Assembly (NCBI RefSeq): GCF_023101765.2
Contig: NC_064237.1
Span: 10,449,649-10,513,648, forward strand
Reading direction: 5' to 3'
From: Spodoptera frugiperda
Lineage: Eukaryota > Arthropoda > Insecta > Lepidoptera > Noctuidae
DNA: 64,000 nucleotides
The notes under the pieces were generated by a model. The model had not been told where the DNA came from. It worked only from the letters and a program-made list of their open reading frames with translations, and did not search any database. Below are positions 23,693 to 35,297 of this stretch, piece after piece. A program made the position numbers and the translations under genes. Each line of letters begins with the position of its first letter. The stretch's first letter is position 1.

Positions 23693-24581
23693 CTGTGAGA
23701 CAAAGAGTTCACAATTTATTGGTCCCATTGACACTTAACATAAACAATTAATAAAAATCAATACGCGGGTCTTAACAATAACTAAGTACATGATCATTTT
23801 GAGGTTATCTGGATCAAAAAAAAAGGTCACTTGGATCAGTGCTTTGTACTCGCACAGCATAGATAGATACATCAAAAGTGAATTACATCAAAATTTATAA
23901 GTTTTAGATTTACGTCGCAATGATACGATAAAGCAATCTTCAAATCAAAAATCATAATGGTGTTTCACAATACGCCATTCCAAAACGTATACGAGCGATG
24001 TAATACGACGCAAGTACTTATGGTCACACCGAAATTATCAAGAATAAAATGTTATAGAATCACAATTTCTCAGTTCAGTTTTCACATTCCTCTAAAAACC
24101 AATATTCTTTTCTTACATTATATACCTATATATTTGTGTATTTCGGCCTTGAGACTTGGCGACTCGATGTTGAATATCTACAGTCGTATACATGTATCTA
24201 TCTATGCTATATCTTCCACGGTACCTATCTATATCTAGAGTGAAAGTTAGCACGACCCATATCATCCGAATAAAGCAAATATTTTTGAAACAAATTAGTT
24301 CCCCACATACACAAACACTTAATTGACATGAATATTACAAAACTTCCTCAAAAATCACACTCTAATCAAGCAAAAATACAAAAAATCTTACGTGACACGA
24401 CCGAGCACAACGGTGTTATATTACTAGAAGGAATGAGACAGAGAATTAAACATGTCGCTGACATCCCGTTTGTTGGAGGGAGAACAAACATACGCCTGAG
24501 AAAGCGATGCCATAAATGCCCAGAGCCATCAACGACGACATAAAGAACTTCTTCGAAAATCTAGCCTTATTTAGGACTTAC

Positions 24582-24790
24582 CTCTGTTTTGTAATGTTGT
24601 TGGCACATAACTTATGGATTTATACAAAATCACAATCCCAAACCCCCGAGAACACGGCTTCGACGGCTGGATGGAATGATTTCGTCGTCGGGGTTCGCAC
24701 GAGAGCTATGAAATGCGACCAATTTATGACGTACAGAAACGATTCAGACTACGTACAAAGTTACCGCATTTTAGCCGTGGTCGGGTTATA
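24582..24790 (-). promoter_or_regulatory. candidate first exon / promoter region of gawky
   Basis: A CpG-containing block ends on the - strand in a near-ideal donor (CAGAG then GTAAGT, boundary at 24582). No convincing coding frame. Its position upstream of two further exon-like segments and divergent from TMEM104 suggests the gawky transcription start. No TATA box was identified. Confidence 0.3.
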
Positions 24791-26280
24791 GCAATTTACT
24801 ATACCTACCTATAACTTTCAATATGCAGAGGCAGAGGTATTATCTATAGTATCTATCTATAAATATGTACCTATAATAATACCGTACGAATACATACCTA
24901 TTTTTATACTGTTGTGTATTTCTATATCTATAGACAGATATTCGATTGACTATGGATACCTTGTAACTAACTGGGGTACTAAAAACTGCTAAATAATCAT
25001 ATAAAATCGATATTAAACGAACTTGAGAGCCTCCGTTTCTTAATTGTCCATCTAAGTACAATAACACGGGGATATGTGATTGATACAAGTAGCTAATTAA
25101 TTTGCTATATACAGCCAACCTAGCCTTATACCTGCTTACTTAGCTAAATTTTATGCATATTCTGTTTTAATGTGTAGTTAGGTAAGTATATAAGTAGCTA
25201 TGGTTAATTTTTACATGATTTATAGAGGAGGTACTCACCTACTATATAGGTACCTAGGTAAAGGTTGTAAACAAGATTGGTTAGGTAAACTTAATGACAT
25301 GCCTATTCTGTCATTTTATTTTAATTAAAATTTTAGTAGGTGAGGTACTTACTAACTAACTACGTAGATAGATTAATTCATTAACTGTTTGTAACAAAAA
25401 ATATTTATTGATTATGATCTATTTTTATTACAATCCTTTCAATTTTGTCTTCTTTCTTTCTAAGTTACCAAAATAAAATAAAATCATTTATCATTAAAAT
25501 ACCATACCTACGTATAATATTTAGGCAAAATATATAACAAACCCAAGATTTTCATATAGGTATTATCGTATTTTATATTGTAGTATTACTTACTTACATA
25601 TTATTTTTGTGCTTGTTTTCCATCTTAATTTGTAGGTAAGGGTAACTCTTTAATTTAATTATTATACATTTAATGTCTACTTGTTATCATTAAATTATCT
25701 AAGTACCTATTATTAAATCAAGTTTGTAATTTTATTCATAATAGTTCAGCTGCTGCTTGCGGTTTGCTATTTTTAGACAAAATTCCCACCTAGTAAGGAC
25801 AGTATAAAATATTAATTTCATTAAATATCTTTCTATAATGAAAATGATGTTCTTTTAGTAAGAGTTACAGCTATTACAATAAACCATTTTCTAATACTAA
25901 GTTTATTTTAACAAAGACTCAAATTAACATGCTGAGTTAATTAAATGAACAGCAGAAAGAGAAATGAACAAAGCTAAGTAGGCCATAGTAAGAAGGTATA
26001 ATTATCCAAACAAATTACCGATTCAGATTAGAAGTGTTTCAATGAATAGGGCATAAAACAATAAAAAGAAGCGAGTTCGGTATTATTGTAGAATTTTTAT
26101 GGATAATTTCCTACAAACTTACCAACGCCATGCACCCATTTTTTGTTTTCTTCTTTGTGATCGGCCAATCAAAATAATCTAACGCTGGTAGTGTGGCAAG
26201 CTCACAAACGGAAACATACCGTAGATTTGTCAAAAATTAAACGTCAAAACATATGTTAACTGTCACTGTCACTGTCAAAT
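24791..26280. other. AT-rich intergenic region between gawky and TMEM104 (divergent)
   Basis: Very AT-rich, with simple taggta/tacct-type words. No gene, no family A/B/T SINE and no convincing ORF was seen. It must hold the upstream regulatory DNA of two divergent genes, but no specific site could be defended. Confidence 0.4.
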
Positions 26281-26480
26281 TGATTAGATGGTGTTAGCTG
26301 TTATTTGCGAAATCTATTGTGTTCATTCGTTATCATTAATTTTCCTTATTTATCGATACACACATTTTGCGTCAATTGATGAAAATTCGTTCATTGCTGT
26401 GTCAGATATCCGGCAGCAATGTTGTGTGAAAAGAGAAAATTATGCCTCGTCGTTTTTGGGGTCTAAGGAGGCTGTTAAGA

Positions 26481-29400
26481 ATGCCTTTAACAGAGACAGG
26501 GGACCAATATTCAATATGGGTATGTATTTTTATTGTCACGTTAATATAATAAATTACGAATTAATGTTAATTAATTTAAACATATGTTACGGCGCGCGAT
26601 ATTAATTTTTCAAACGGATTGCCACATAATCGACGGTAGATTATCTTTTGTTGTGTTTAATGGTCCTTGTAAACAGTTGTATCTCCCTCTACCGTAAGCG
26701 GAACCGTTATGAACTGTCCCTCACCTACTTTCAGCGCTTGCTTGCTACAGATTGTTACACATTTAAACTTGTATTGTAAACAAAACACTTTATTATTTAA
26801 AATGTAAAGAAGCAAAAAATTATGCACTTAGGCAAATATATAATTAAATATTGTAAGAAATAAGTAACTGAATAAGCATAGTATTTATCTGACAAAATAA
26901 TTATGTTTATGCTTACTTCCATTCTTTCTTTGTTTCTGTCCTAGGTGGGCTTAATATATGTCTTCAACTTAATTGTTGGGACCGGAGCCTTGACCCTGCC
27001 TGCAGCCTTTGCCAGAGCAGGATGGGCTCTCAGCACAATATCCCTGATGTTCCTTGCATTCATGAGTTTCTTGAATGCAACTTATGTCATAGAAACTATG
27101 GCTTGTGCTAATGCAGTATTTAAATGGAAGAGGTTACAGAGTATCAAGAGGGAGAGTGTAAGTATTTGTTTTTTAATGTCCTCTGGTCATCCATTGCACT
27201 CCACATTTTATTATTTTTTTCTTTGTGATGGCAATCAAGTCTCCTATACAAAGTTGTTGACTATACTGCCACTGTTGAGTGGTGATGGCAGATTATGAAC
27301 TTAAACTTTGTGGTATTTGTTAGTAAACTGAAAGAAGAAACATCTTGGTTAGTTAACATAAAATTATTCATAGTTACACTCTACATTTCTAACTAACTAA
27401 CTAACTAACTAACTTATAGGAAGTTTGTTTGAATAAATAAAGCATAGACAAACATCCTTTTCCATTTATAATATTATAGTGAGTTTTGCATTTAAAATTG
27501 GCACAGGGTTAATACTCATTACATGTTAGGTGGCCCAGGTCTTGAATATCTTTACCTATCTTGAAACTCAAACATATAGTTAAACAAGACACAAGCATAC
27601 CATTGCTGGAACCTTATGAAAGTATGTCATAGTACTCAAATTGTTGCTGTGAATATTTTATGTATAATAACGCTTGGTACTTAGCACGACACGCTGACAC
27701 CTTCTAATACCTGGCGTCAGAGCCTGGGAGCCTCTTAATACCTGGTGCCCATGCCCTTAATAATTGATAGTACCTGGCACCAATACCCCCAAATAATTGG
27801 TGCCAGGTTGCACTGCCTGCAATGTAAGTTTAAGACACTGTACAAGATTCATAATAGATGCTGAAGTAATACACAATTTGAGAAAAGTAACACCATAACT
27901 ATTCAGAATCAGTGAATTTTTCTCTATTAAATGATGTATTAAAGTCAATATCACAAAAATGGCGTTTAGAATCAATCAATACCAATACCTATTTTTAATT
28001 TTGAGATAAATTAAAATGGATTTTTATCTTAATATGTGCGTATGTGTGAAGTTATGGCAAATTATGTTAGTATAAACTAGCTGTGTGTGAATATCTAGCG
28101 TTGAACAATTTGTTCCACTGATTATATTATTGGTTAATGAACTGAATTGAACAACAATATTATTATAATACTAGCAGAGTATGCGCATAGAATACATTAT
28201 ATTATCAGAGCCTATGACACAGACCTAAAATTAGAATTGTGTTATGTTCTGCCTTTAAAATAATTGTATTGAAAATGTCTAGTTAAAATGTACACATAAA
28301 TGCTCTAATTAAAATCTAAATTGTATAGTTAATTGTGCCATTAGAAGTCGTTTCTTCACATAAAAATTCTATGTCGTTAATACTAATAGATAATAGAAAT
28401 ATTTCATATTAAAATTTAAGACTTATGCTAAAATGTAGTTTCTAGAGAAAATGACTATCGTAGAGACAATATTTGTATACTACCATTTGTATAGTAAAGT
28501 CGAAAATGTAGTAGGCAACAGTATTTAAATCAATCTAATCGAATAATAAAACACGATAAAAATAGTCTAAGTTAAAATAACTATGTTAATGCACTTCTTA
28601 CAAACACAAAAACACTCATTCTTACAATGCAATAGTGATAAAACTGAAATACTTCAGTATGTAATAATTATGACACGTGTAGAGTGTGTAGGTCCTATAA
28701 TTTTACATATGTATTATGTATATAGGTATGTTTAGATAAGTAAATAAATAAGTATACACAGTTACATGTAAATAAGTAATTATACAAAGTTATGCTAAAA
28801 CTTGAGAATTATCCTGGTAGCATTAAATGAATCATAATCTTGAAATATTAACTATTGGATAGACATGCATCGGCACGAATGGGCCGGCTCGACTGATGTG
28901 AAACAACGCTTGGGTTGTGTTTCATTGAGTGAGATTACCGGAGGCCCTTTCCAATCTCTGATTCCCCAACCACCCTTAAATTCCTAACCCATAAGATTGG
29001 CAACGCATTTGTAACGTTTCTGGTGTTTCGGGTGGCGGCGATTGCTTACCATCAGGTGATCCGTCTGCTCATTAACCGGCTTATACATACCATAAAAAAT
29101 ATTTTTTATAGGTATTAAGGTTTAATATTTCCTCTTTACTAACCTTCCTGAAAGTTAATTTTCAGCCGATAGTTAGTAAGCTCTTTGTGTTATGTACAAA
29201 CCATGGACTAAGTACAATCTACATCTGCCTACCAAATAAATCCCCTTTACACCTGAATAAATACTTCTTATTTCCAATTCCCTCCACTCTTTAAACAAGC
29301 TTTTGCCATTACAGATCCAGGACCATGAATCAGACGATGATCCGTCTACGTCGCAGACGAACCACGGGGACCTTGAGGAGCCCCTGGTCTGTGGTGATAC

Positions 29401-32400
29401 CATCCCCTCTCGATACTACAGCCTCGACCGGCGCGTGGAACTGGGAGAGATGGCCAACTTGTTCTTCAACAAACTTGGCAGGACCACCTTCTATTGCACC
29501 CTGTGTATCTACCTGTACGGAGACCTGTCTATATATTCGGCAGCTGTTGCGAAGTCTGTTATGGATGTAGTGTGGTGAGTTTACTTTTATATTTGTTAAC
29601 TTTTTGTCTTTTATTTTTTATGGGATAGAACAACGAGTAGTCGGGTGACCTGTTGGTAAGATAGCGCTGCAGTTGGGCAACCGAAACACTAGAGGAGTTA
29701 CTAGAGTGTTGCAGGTCTTTGATCTTATTCCCCAATACTGTACTGTACTGTATTGTATTGGAGATTATTGGTGTGTCGAGTGCCAACTACCTTTTACTTT
29801 ACTGATGCATTAAGTATGTACCTATTTTTGGATTTTTGAAATTCAATTTGAATATTATGAATACCAGCTCTCGTTCAAGACTTGTGTCTAGACAGTGAAT
29901 TACTACTATACTTTTTTTTTGTAGTATTTGATTTATAAAATTGCAAATTTTTGAGCTATCGTTCACAAAAAAAATCCTTGACCGATATGCTCGTTTGGTA
30001 AATAAATGAACAAAGACTATTCAAGGATAAGTGACCCACACGATTAACGAACCGTGTCGTAATCATAATCGATTGTATTGCACAATTCCTCTCGATCATC
30101 TCATCAATCATCAATACTCTTACGTTTACTATTGAGAGTATGAGAGTACTTACAGCCTCAATCAGATCAGAAGTGTTTAATTATGGTCCTATAAAATATA
30201 TGAAAAAAAAAAGTACTGGCAATTTTGGTATAATTTTATTGCAACTAGCGTGAAACATACTAACTGCCGCACTCAGAGATATTTAATGATTACTTAAAGT
30301 ATTCCTTAGTAACGATTTTGTTGACAAAACAGTTGCTAAGGGCTGGGTTAAGTAACCATTAAATGACTCTGAGTACGGCGGTAAATTAACTAAAACGGTT
30401 TATTCACGTAAATATACTAAGAATAGTTTCACAGCTTAGCTATTACATCTTCGTAGCTTAGTCATATCTGGTAGAAAAGCACGTCATTCACATTCATCCT
30501 AAAGGATAATAAATAAATGAAAATTAAACAAACAAGGTGTATATAGCACCTTACTTTCAGTGATACGCTCGATTTTTTCCGAAATAGTTGTAGTCAGCTA
30601 TATTAGTATCTTATCTTCAACAGCCATCGATCCGACCGAGTGTTACCTAGGTACCTAGGTACTGATAAAATATATTGCCTTTGTGTCATTCACATCACAT
30701 AACATAATACGGTCAGACATGTCGTAATATGTACCACTTATTACGAAATAAAAGAAAAATATTGTTTAGTTTGTACATTTTCAAATATAGGTAAATACCT
30801 AATTTGCTGTAACAACTAGTCTAATCTAGTCTAATAAATAAAATTGGAGTGTCTGTTTGAAATATTGAAATAACCGCTTTTTACTATATGCATATGAATA
30901 TACGCACGATTACATTATTACAACAAAATACCTAATATTTTTTAGAATTTTTGTCTGTCTGTCTGGTTTTTGTGGCTAATCTCTGAAATGGCTGGGACTT
31001 TTTTTTTGAGGGTGGTTAATCATCCAATGACTGCTCCCGTCTTGGGTGAGGCGGGAGGGAGTGTCAGACTCTTACTGACTAAAAGCCACCCCGTTCCTTC
31101 TCCTGCTTTGAGCCGGAGCCCCGGTAACCTTTTACGTTGTCCGCAGCTCACTTTTATTGGTACTTACAAATTCAATCGAGCGAGAATATTTATTTTTTAT
31201 TTGCATACAAATAAGTTTGCAGACTGTACAAGCCTGCAATTTTACCTTCGTATTAGGTACCCACACCACCACGGTACCACCGGTAGTATAAGTTAAATTA
31301 ATACTAGCTATACAAGTCTTGTATTTACTCAGCTGTAAAATTTTATTGTTTGACAGCAGCTTACATAGCAACAACGCTACATTTCATAAAATAATAATGG
31401 TAGAGTATCAAATAACAAGATATCGTGATCGGGCGAATGTCTGTTCTATTATATCCATACACAGGCGCGTGCGACGCGATCACGGTTAACGTTTAAATGT
31501 CAGATTGATTTATCGGTCGTAGAAGCTATATTAATAGAAAATGTTGCATTTTTCTGCCTTCAGTAGAGTTATGAGTCGTTTTTATTTCACTTGCTTTTAA
31601 AGGTCATTAATTTTGTTGTTTTGTCGTAAATGTCTACGTGAGGCTGGTGTACGCATGTCTAGTCAGCGTGTCACCAACGTGGAAACCTACTTATGCAAGT
31701 AGTAGCGCTTAATTTTCGATTTTGAAAATAGGCCTAAAAGGGGAGATCATTTACCAACCAAATATTTTTATAAAAACTATCGTGAGACATAATAAATTAA
31801 CTAAAAGAGTAGGCTGCGCAACGTCGTCGCGTCTGCGCACGCTAAGTCCTTCTGTGACTTGAAACTAGTAGAGCTTTTCGCCATTAAACGTGATTTTTAG
31901 TTACCAACCATATCTGACAATATCTCAGACTTCTAGCTACGATCGAGCTTCAATTCCACCTGTGATGGAGAAAACCTTTATAAGGCCGCTAGTTTTTGCG
32001 CAGAAAGACTTTGGAGTTTTCACTTCATTATAACCACCCCGGCCACTTTCAACAACAGTAAAGGCCCTATATCTCTAGGCTATAGTGGCTTGAGTGCCCG
32101 ACTCTTAACTTAACCTACGCATTTAGGTATTTAGAAAAACAAGAATTAAACATTTAGTCTCACTTTTATCTAGTTTTTTGTAACAGATATCAATGCAATA
32201 CATAAACAAATTCTTCATATCAATAAATCTCCTTCTTCCAGCTCCCCAATTCCTCCGAACGTGACTGACTCGAAGGTGTGGGATGAGCTGCCGTGCTTCA
32301 ACTCTTCTACCGCGGAGCACGCCGGGTACACTCGCCTGGACACCTACAGGGTGGCTCTGCTCACCTTCGTCGGAGCTATGGGTCCTTTCGTCTTCTTCAA

Positions 32401-35297
32401 CGTCCAGAAGACCAAGTACCTGCAGCTGTTTACTTCGGGCATGCGGTGGTTGGGTAAGCCTCCATCATTGTAATAATACTAGCGACACGCCCCAGTTTCG
32501 TATAGGTGCTATGGTGATATATTATGCATGTATTATACATATAAACCTTCCTCTTGAATCACTCTCTAGCTATTAAAAAAACCGCATCAAAATCTGTTGC
32601 GTAGTTTTAAAGATTTAAGCATACAAAAGGACATAGGGTCAGAGAAAGCGACTTTGTTTTATACTATGTAGTGATGATGATCAACTAAAAGACTTTTACT
32701 GGTGAGCAAAGACCTCTTACAGTGACATCTAGATTGGTCGGTGGGAACCGATTGTGGAACCGTACTGATGCAAAATTCTATTCATTTTTTTTAACGTATG
32801 TGTATGGTTTCTTTCAAATAAATGCTCTCATTGTAACTTCTTAGAATTGCAAAATGTAAATGTAAAGCAAAATGAAATCGGTTAACAAAAGATTGAAGGG
32901 AATTCGGGTATCTACAGTGTTGAAAAAAAATTATTACCTGCATCGAAAGGTGTTCTGGTCCTTACTTTAAGTAAGGTATTTCATTCAGTCGCCGAATATT
33001 GGCCGTGTGTAAAAATGCGAAATGTTTTTCTTTGTATAATGTTGTATAGATAATCACTACATAGTATAAAACAAAGTCGCTTTCTCTGTCCCTATGTCCC
33101 TTTGTATATGCTTAAATCTTTAAAACTATGCAACGGGTTTTGATGCGGTTTTTTTAAATAGATAGAGTGATTTAAGAGGAAGGTTTATATGTATAATACA
33201 TGCATAATATATCACCATTGCACCCATGCGAAGCTGGGGCGGGTAGCTAGTATTATAATAAATAACTGTATGAAATGGACTACTTAAGTACTTACATGTA
33301 ATTTTAATTAAGAGATAACGAACGAACACAGACCTATCGGTCTACATATTATATTTACCCTGCAACGAACACGTTAGTACAATAATATTATCGCTTTAAT
33401 TAAAAACAGTCATATAGTTTAACTGTGTACGTACCTACAAGTTATGTAATTGTCGAATATAGTATTTTGAAATTGATAAGTACCATTAATCAGTTTACAT
33501 GTGGAGTGTGGACCATTTGGTTCACTTATTCTTATTAACAAGTTTTTTTTTGTAAATGATAAAATGCTGAACTGTAATACCTATAAGACAACATTAGATA
33601 CGTATTATCATAGTACTTATTTGGATTGACGGAGTAACTTTCAAGAGGGGCGTAGCTTTTTAGACAATACCACTAGCTAAAGGGTGTGTTTTCGAATATA
33701 CCTCACTGAAACCACGCTGGAGGTCACCATCAGCACCTATGTTGGAGCAATGGGTTCTCTATGTACATCAGATTGCTTGACGGCTTATAGGAGAGCATAG
33801 GCGTAGCCAGAAGGGGGGTTTTGGGGGTTCAAACCCCCCCCCCCCGAAAAATGCGTAGCTAGACATTACAGAGCGTTATTTTTCTAGTTAGCATAGTACA
33901 TCTCCTGTTTGGCAAAGGTCTCTATGACTACCTATGAATCTGTTAATTACATATTACATAAATGGTTTTTATTTTGTCTCATGTATGGAGGAAGGTTTCT
34001 TTTTTTTGGTCACACATTTCGTGGGTCGACTTTCTTGAACCCCTCCCGAAACTAAAACCTGGCTACGCCTATGTAGGAGAGTAGCTACTCTCCTACAGGT
34101 ACCCTAGTTGGAAGCTAGGGACCTAACAGGCTCAATTAATAAATTGCATGTTCCTGATACATTGAATACGAGTGCAGTGATAGCCCACTTATTGCATTCG
34201 CGCCAATTGCCAATTGACAGAGAATTATATATGGCGGATGACACAATTACGGCTGATTGCTCAGCACGTTTGTCGTTGAGTGATGTATGGCCGGGGCCTG
34301 GGAGCGTTTGTGGACTGTACTGATTGGAATATCACAATCTGTACTCCTAGATTTAGTAAAAACATGTAGGTTTTACTTTGATTTTTGAGTGAGCATTGCA
34401 CTGAGGACATAGGTAACGTTAAATAGGTAATCAATTTAAATAGTTAATATTTATTTGTCTGATAATAAGAAATGAACCCTTATTTTTACAGTAGGTACCT
34501 ACTGAATTCAATACAAAATTAATATTTGTTTTGCAGCATTCACAATAATGATCTCAATGGCGATCCACCTGCTGGTGGGCCGCGGGCCGCAGGGCCACCC
34601 GCCGCCGTTCGACGTGACGGGCATGCCCACGCTGTTCGGCGCGTGCGTGTACTCGTTCATGTGCCACCACTCGCTGCCCGGCCTCATCGCGCCCATCCGC
34701 GGCAAGACCAGGCTCGGCCTGCATCTCTTCTTCGACTACGCACTCATCGCCATCTTTTACCTGCTCCTCGCGTTCACTGGCGCCTTCGCCTTCGCACATC
34801 TAAACGACCTCTACACCCTCAACTTCATACCCGCAGACAACGACAACATATTCCTAGAAATCATCGAATATTTCCTCGCACTGTTCCCAGTCTTCACCTT
34901 GTCTACCAGCTTCCCAATCATCGCCATAACTTTAAGGAATAATTTACAAAGTCTCTTCCTAGACACCTCGAGGCTTGAATCTTACAATTTTATTTTGAGG
35001 AGAGCAATATTCCCCGTAGTGACTGTGGTTCCTCCAGTATTGCTTACTTATTACTTAGAAGATATAAGTGTTCTGATCGAGTTCACGGGCTCGTACGCCG
35101 GGACGGGCATCCAGTACTTCATTCCTACGTTCTTGGTGGTGTCGGCGAGGCGGCACTGCACCAACTTATTAGGGTTAGGAGTAATCAATAAGTATAAAAG
35201 TCCATTTTCCCACGTCGCGTGGGCGATCTTCGTCCTGCTGTGGTCGTTTGTGTGTATAATTCTAGTGTCAGTACACATATTCGAGAAGAACTCATGA
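26481..35297 (+). CDS. TMEM104: transmembrane protein 104 homologue (amino-acid-transporter-like fold), 5 coding exons
   Basis: Exons 26481-26519, 26945-27157, 29315-29574, 32242-32453 and 34537-35297 give 494 residues, close to the vertebrate length of about 496. The start MPLTETGDQYSIW joins VGLIYVFNLIVGTGALTLP, the family's N-terminal signature and first membrane helix. A cytoplasmic acidic segment follows (HESDDDPSTSQTN), then repeated hydrophobic helices (for example MISMAIHLLVG, LIAIFYLLLAFTGAFAF, PVVTVVPPVLLTYY, AIFVLLWSFVCIILVSV). NVT and NSS sites sit in the loop before LDTYRVALLTF. All donors and acceptors are consensus with matching phases (0, 0, 2, 1). Known: a multi-pass protein related to the SLC32/36/38 superfamily; substrate and location are not established from this sequence. 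The 3' end is convergent with UBE2O. Confidence 0.95.
27388..27416. repeat. (CTAA)n microsatellite
   Basis: About six uninterrupted CTAA units in TMEM104 intron 2. Confidence 0.9.
27772..27808. repeat. short perfect hairpin within a degenerate tandem motif
   Basis: Arms acctggcaccaat (27772-27784) and attggtgccaggt (27796-27808). The word tacctgg(c/t)(g/a)(t/c)c recurs several times just upstream (27708-27750), so the hairpin probably grew from a small local duplication in TMEM104 intron 2. Confidence 0.7.
28869..29098 (+). repeat. SINE-like repeat, family B
   Basis: Copy in TMEM104 intron 2 with gcacgaatgggccggctcga, ttccaatctctgattcccca and accatcaggtgatccgtctg. It ends in an AT-rich tail and lies about 215 bases upstream of exon 3. 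Confidence 0.8.
29608..29720 (-). repeat. degraded family B fragment
   Basis: A gggtgacctgttggtaag segment next to tagcgctgc and aaccgaaacactagag matches the reverse of the family B 3' end (compare 40378-40470), with many changes. It lies in TMEM104 intron 3. Confidence 0.5.
30258..30392. repeat. foldback MITE-like element (about 135 bp)
   Basis: The ends ctgccgcactcagagatatttaatg and its near reverse complement (cattaaatgactctgagtacggcgg) form imperfect terminal inverted repeats of about 35 bases around a short core. Lies in TMEM104 intron 3. No coding capacity. Confidence 0.7.
31003..31150 (+). repeat. SINE-like repeat, family A
   Basis: It begins ttttttttgagggtggttaa, includes catccaatgactgctcccgt and ggcgggagggagtgtcagac, and ends near gtccgcagctc. 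Sited in TMEM104 intron 3. Confidence 0.8.
32473..33256. repeat. inverted pair of about 200-bp repeats
   Basis: The segment 32473-32672 recurs in reverse complement at about 33050-33256, about 380 bases apart. Paired words are gcgactttgttttatactatgtag and ctacatagtataaaacaaagtcgc-like ends, and tattatgcatgtattatacat with its reverse. It may be one foldback element of about 780 bp or two insertions of a retroelement tail. Lies in TMEM104 intron 4, starting only 20 bases after the exon 4 donor. Confidence 0.8.
33795..34075. repeat. MITE-like element with cataggcgtagccag termini
   Basis: cataggcgtagccag (about 33797) and ctggctacgcctatg (about 34058) are reverse complements bounding about 280 bp. 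Next to the left end lies a G-run facing a C-run (ggggggttttgggggttc, ccccccccccccc), itself echoed at the right end by gaacccctccc. No ORF. In TMEM104 intron 4. Confidence 0.7.

Noticed and set aside
24470..24590. A small membrane protein exon on the - strand (MSSLMALGIYGIAFSG with a GTATGT donor)
   Set aside because: Suggestive, but no partner exon or family was found, and it overlaps the candidate gawky leader. Too weak to call.
24516..24791. 91-codon open frame on the + strand
   Set aside because: No recognisable domain, no splice support; lies over the candidate gawky promoter region.
26288..26605. 105-codon open frame overlapping the TMEM104 start
   Set aside because: It is in a different frame from TMEM104 and runs through its exon 1 donor; not conserved-looking. 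It could matter only as a uORF if the transcript starts upstream.
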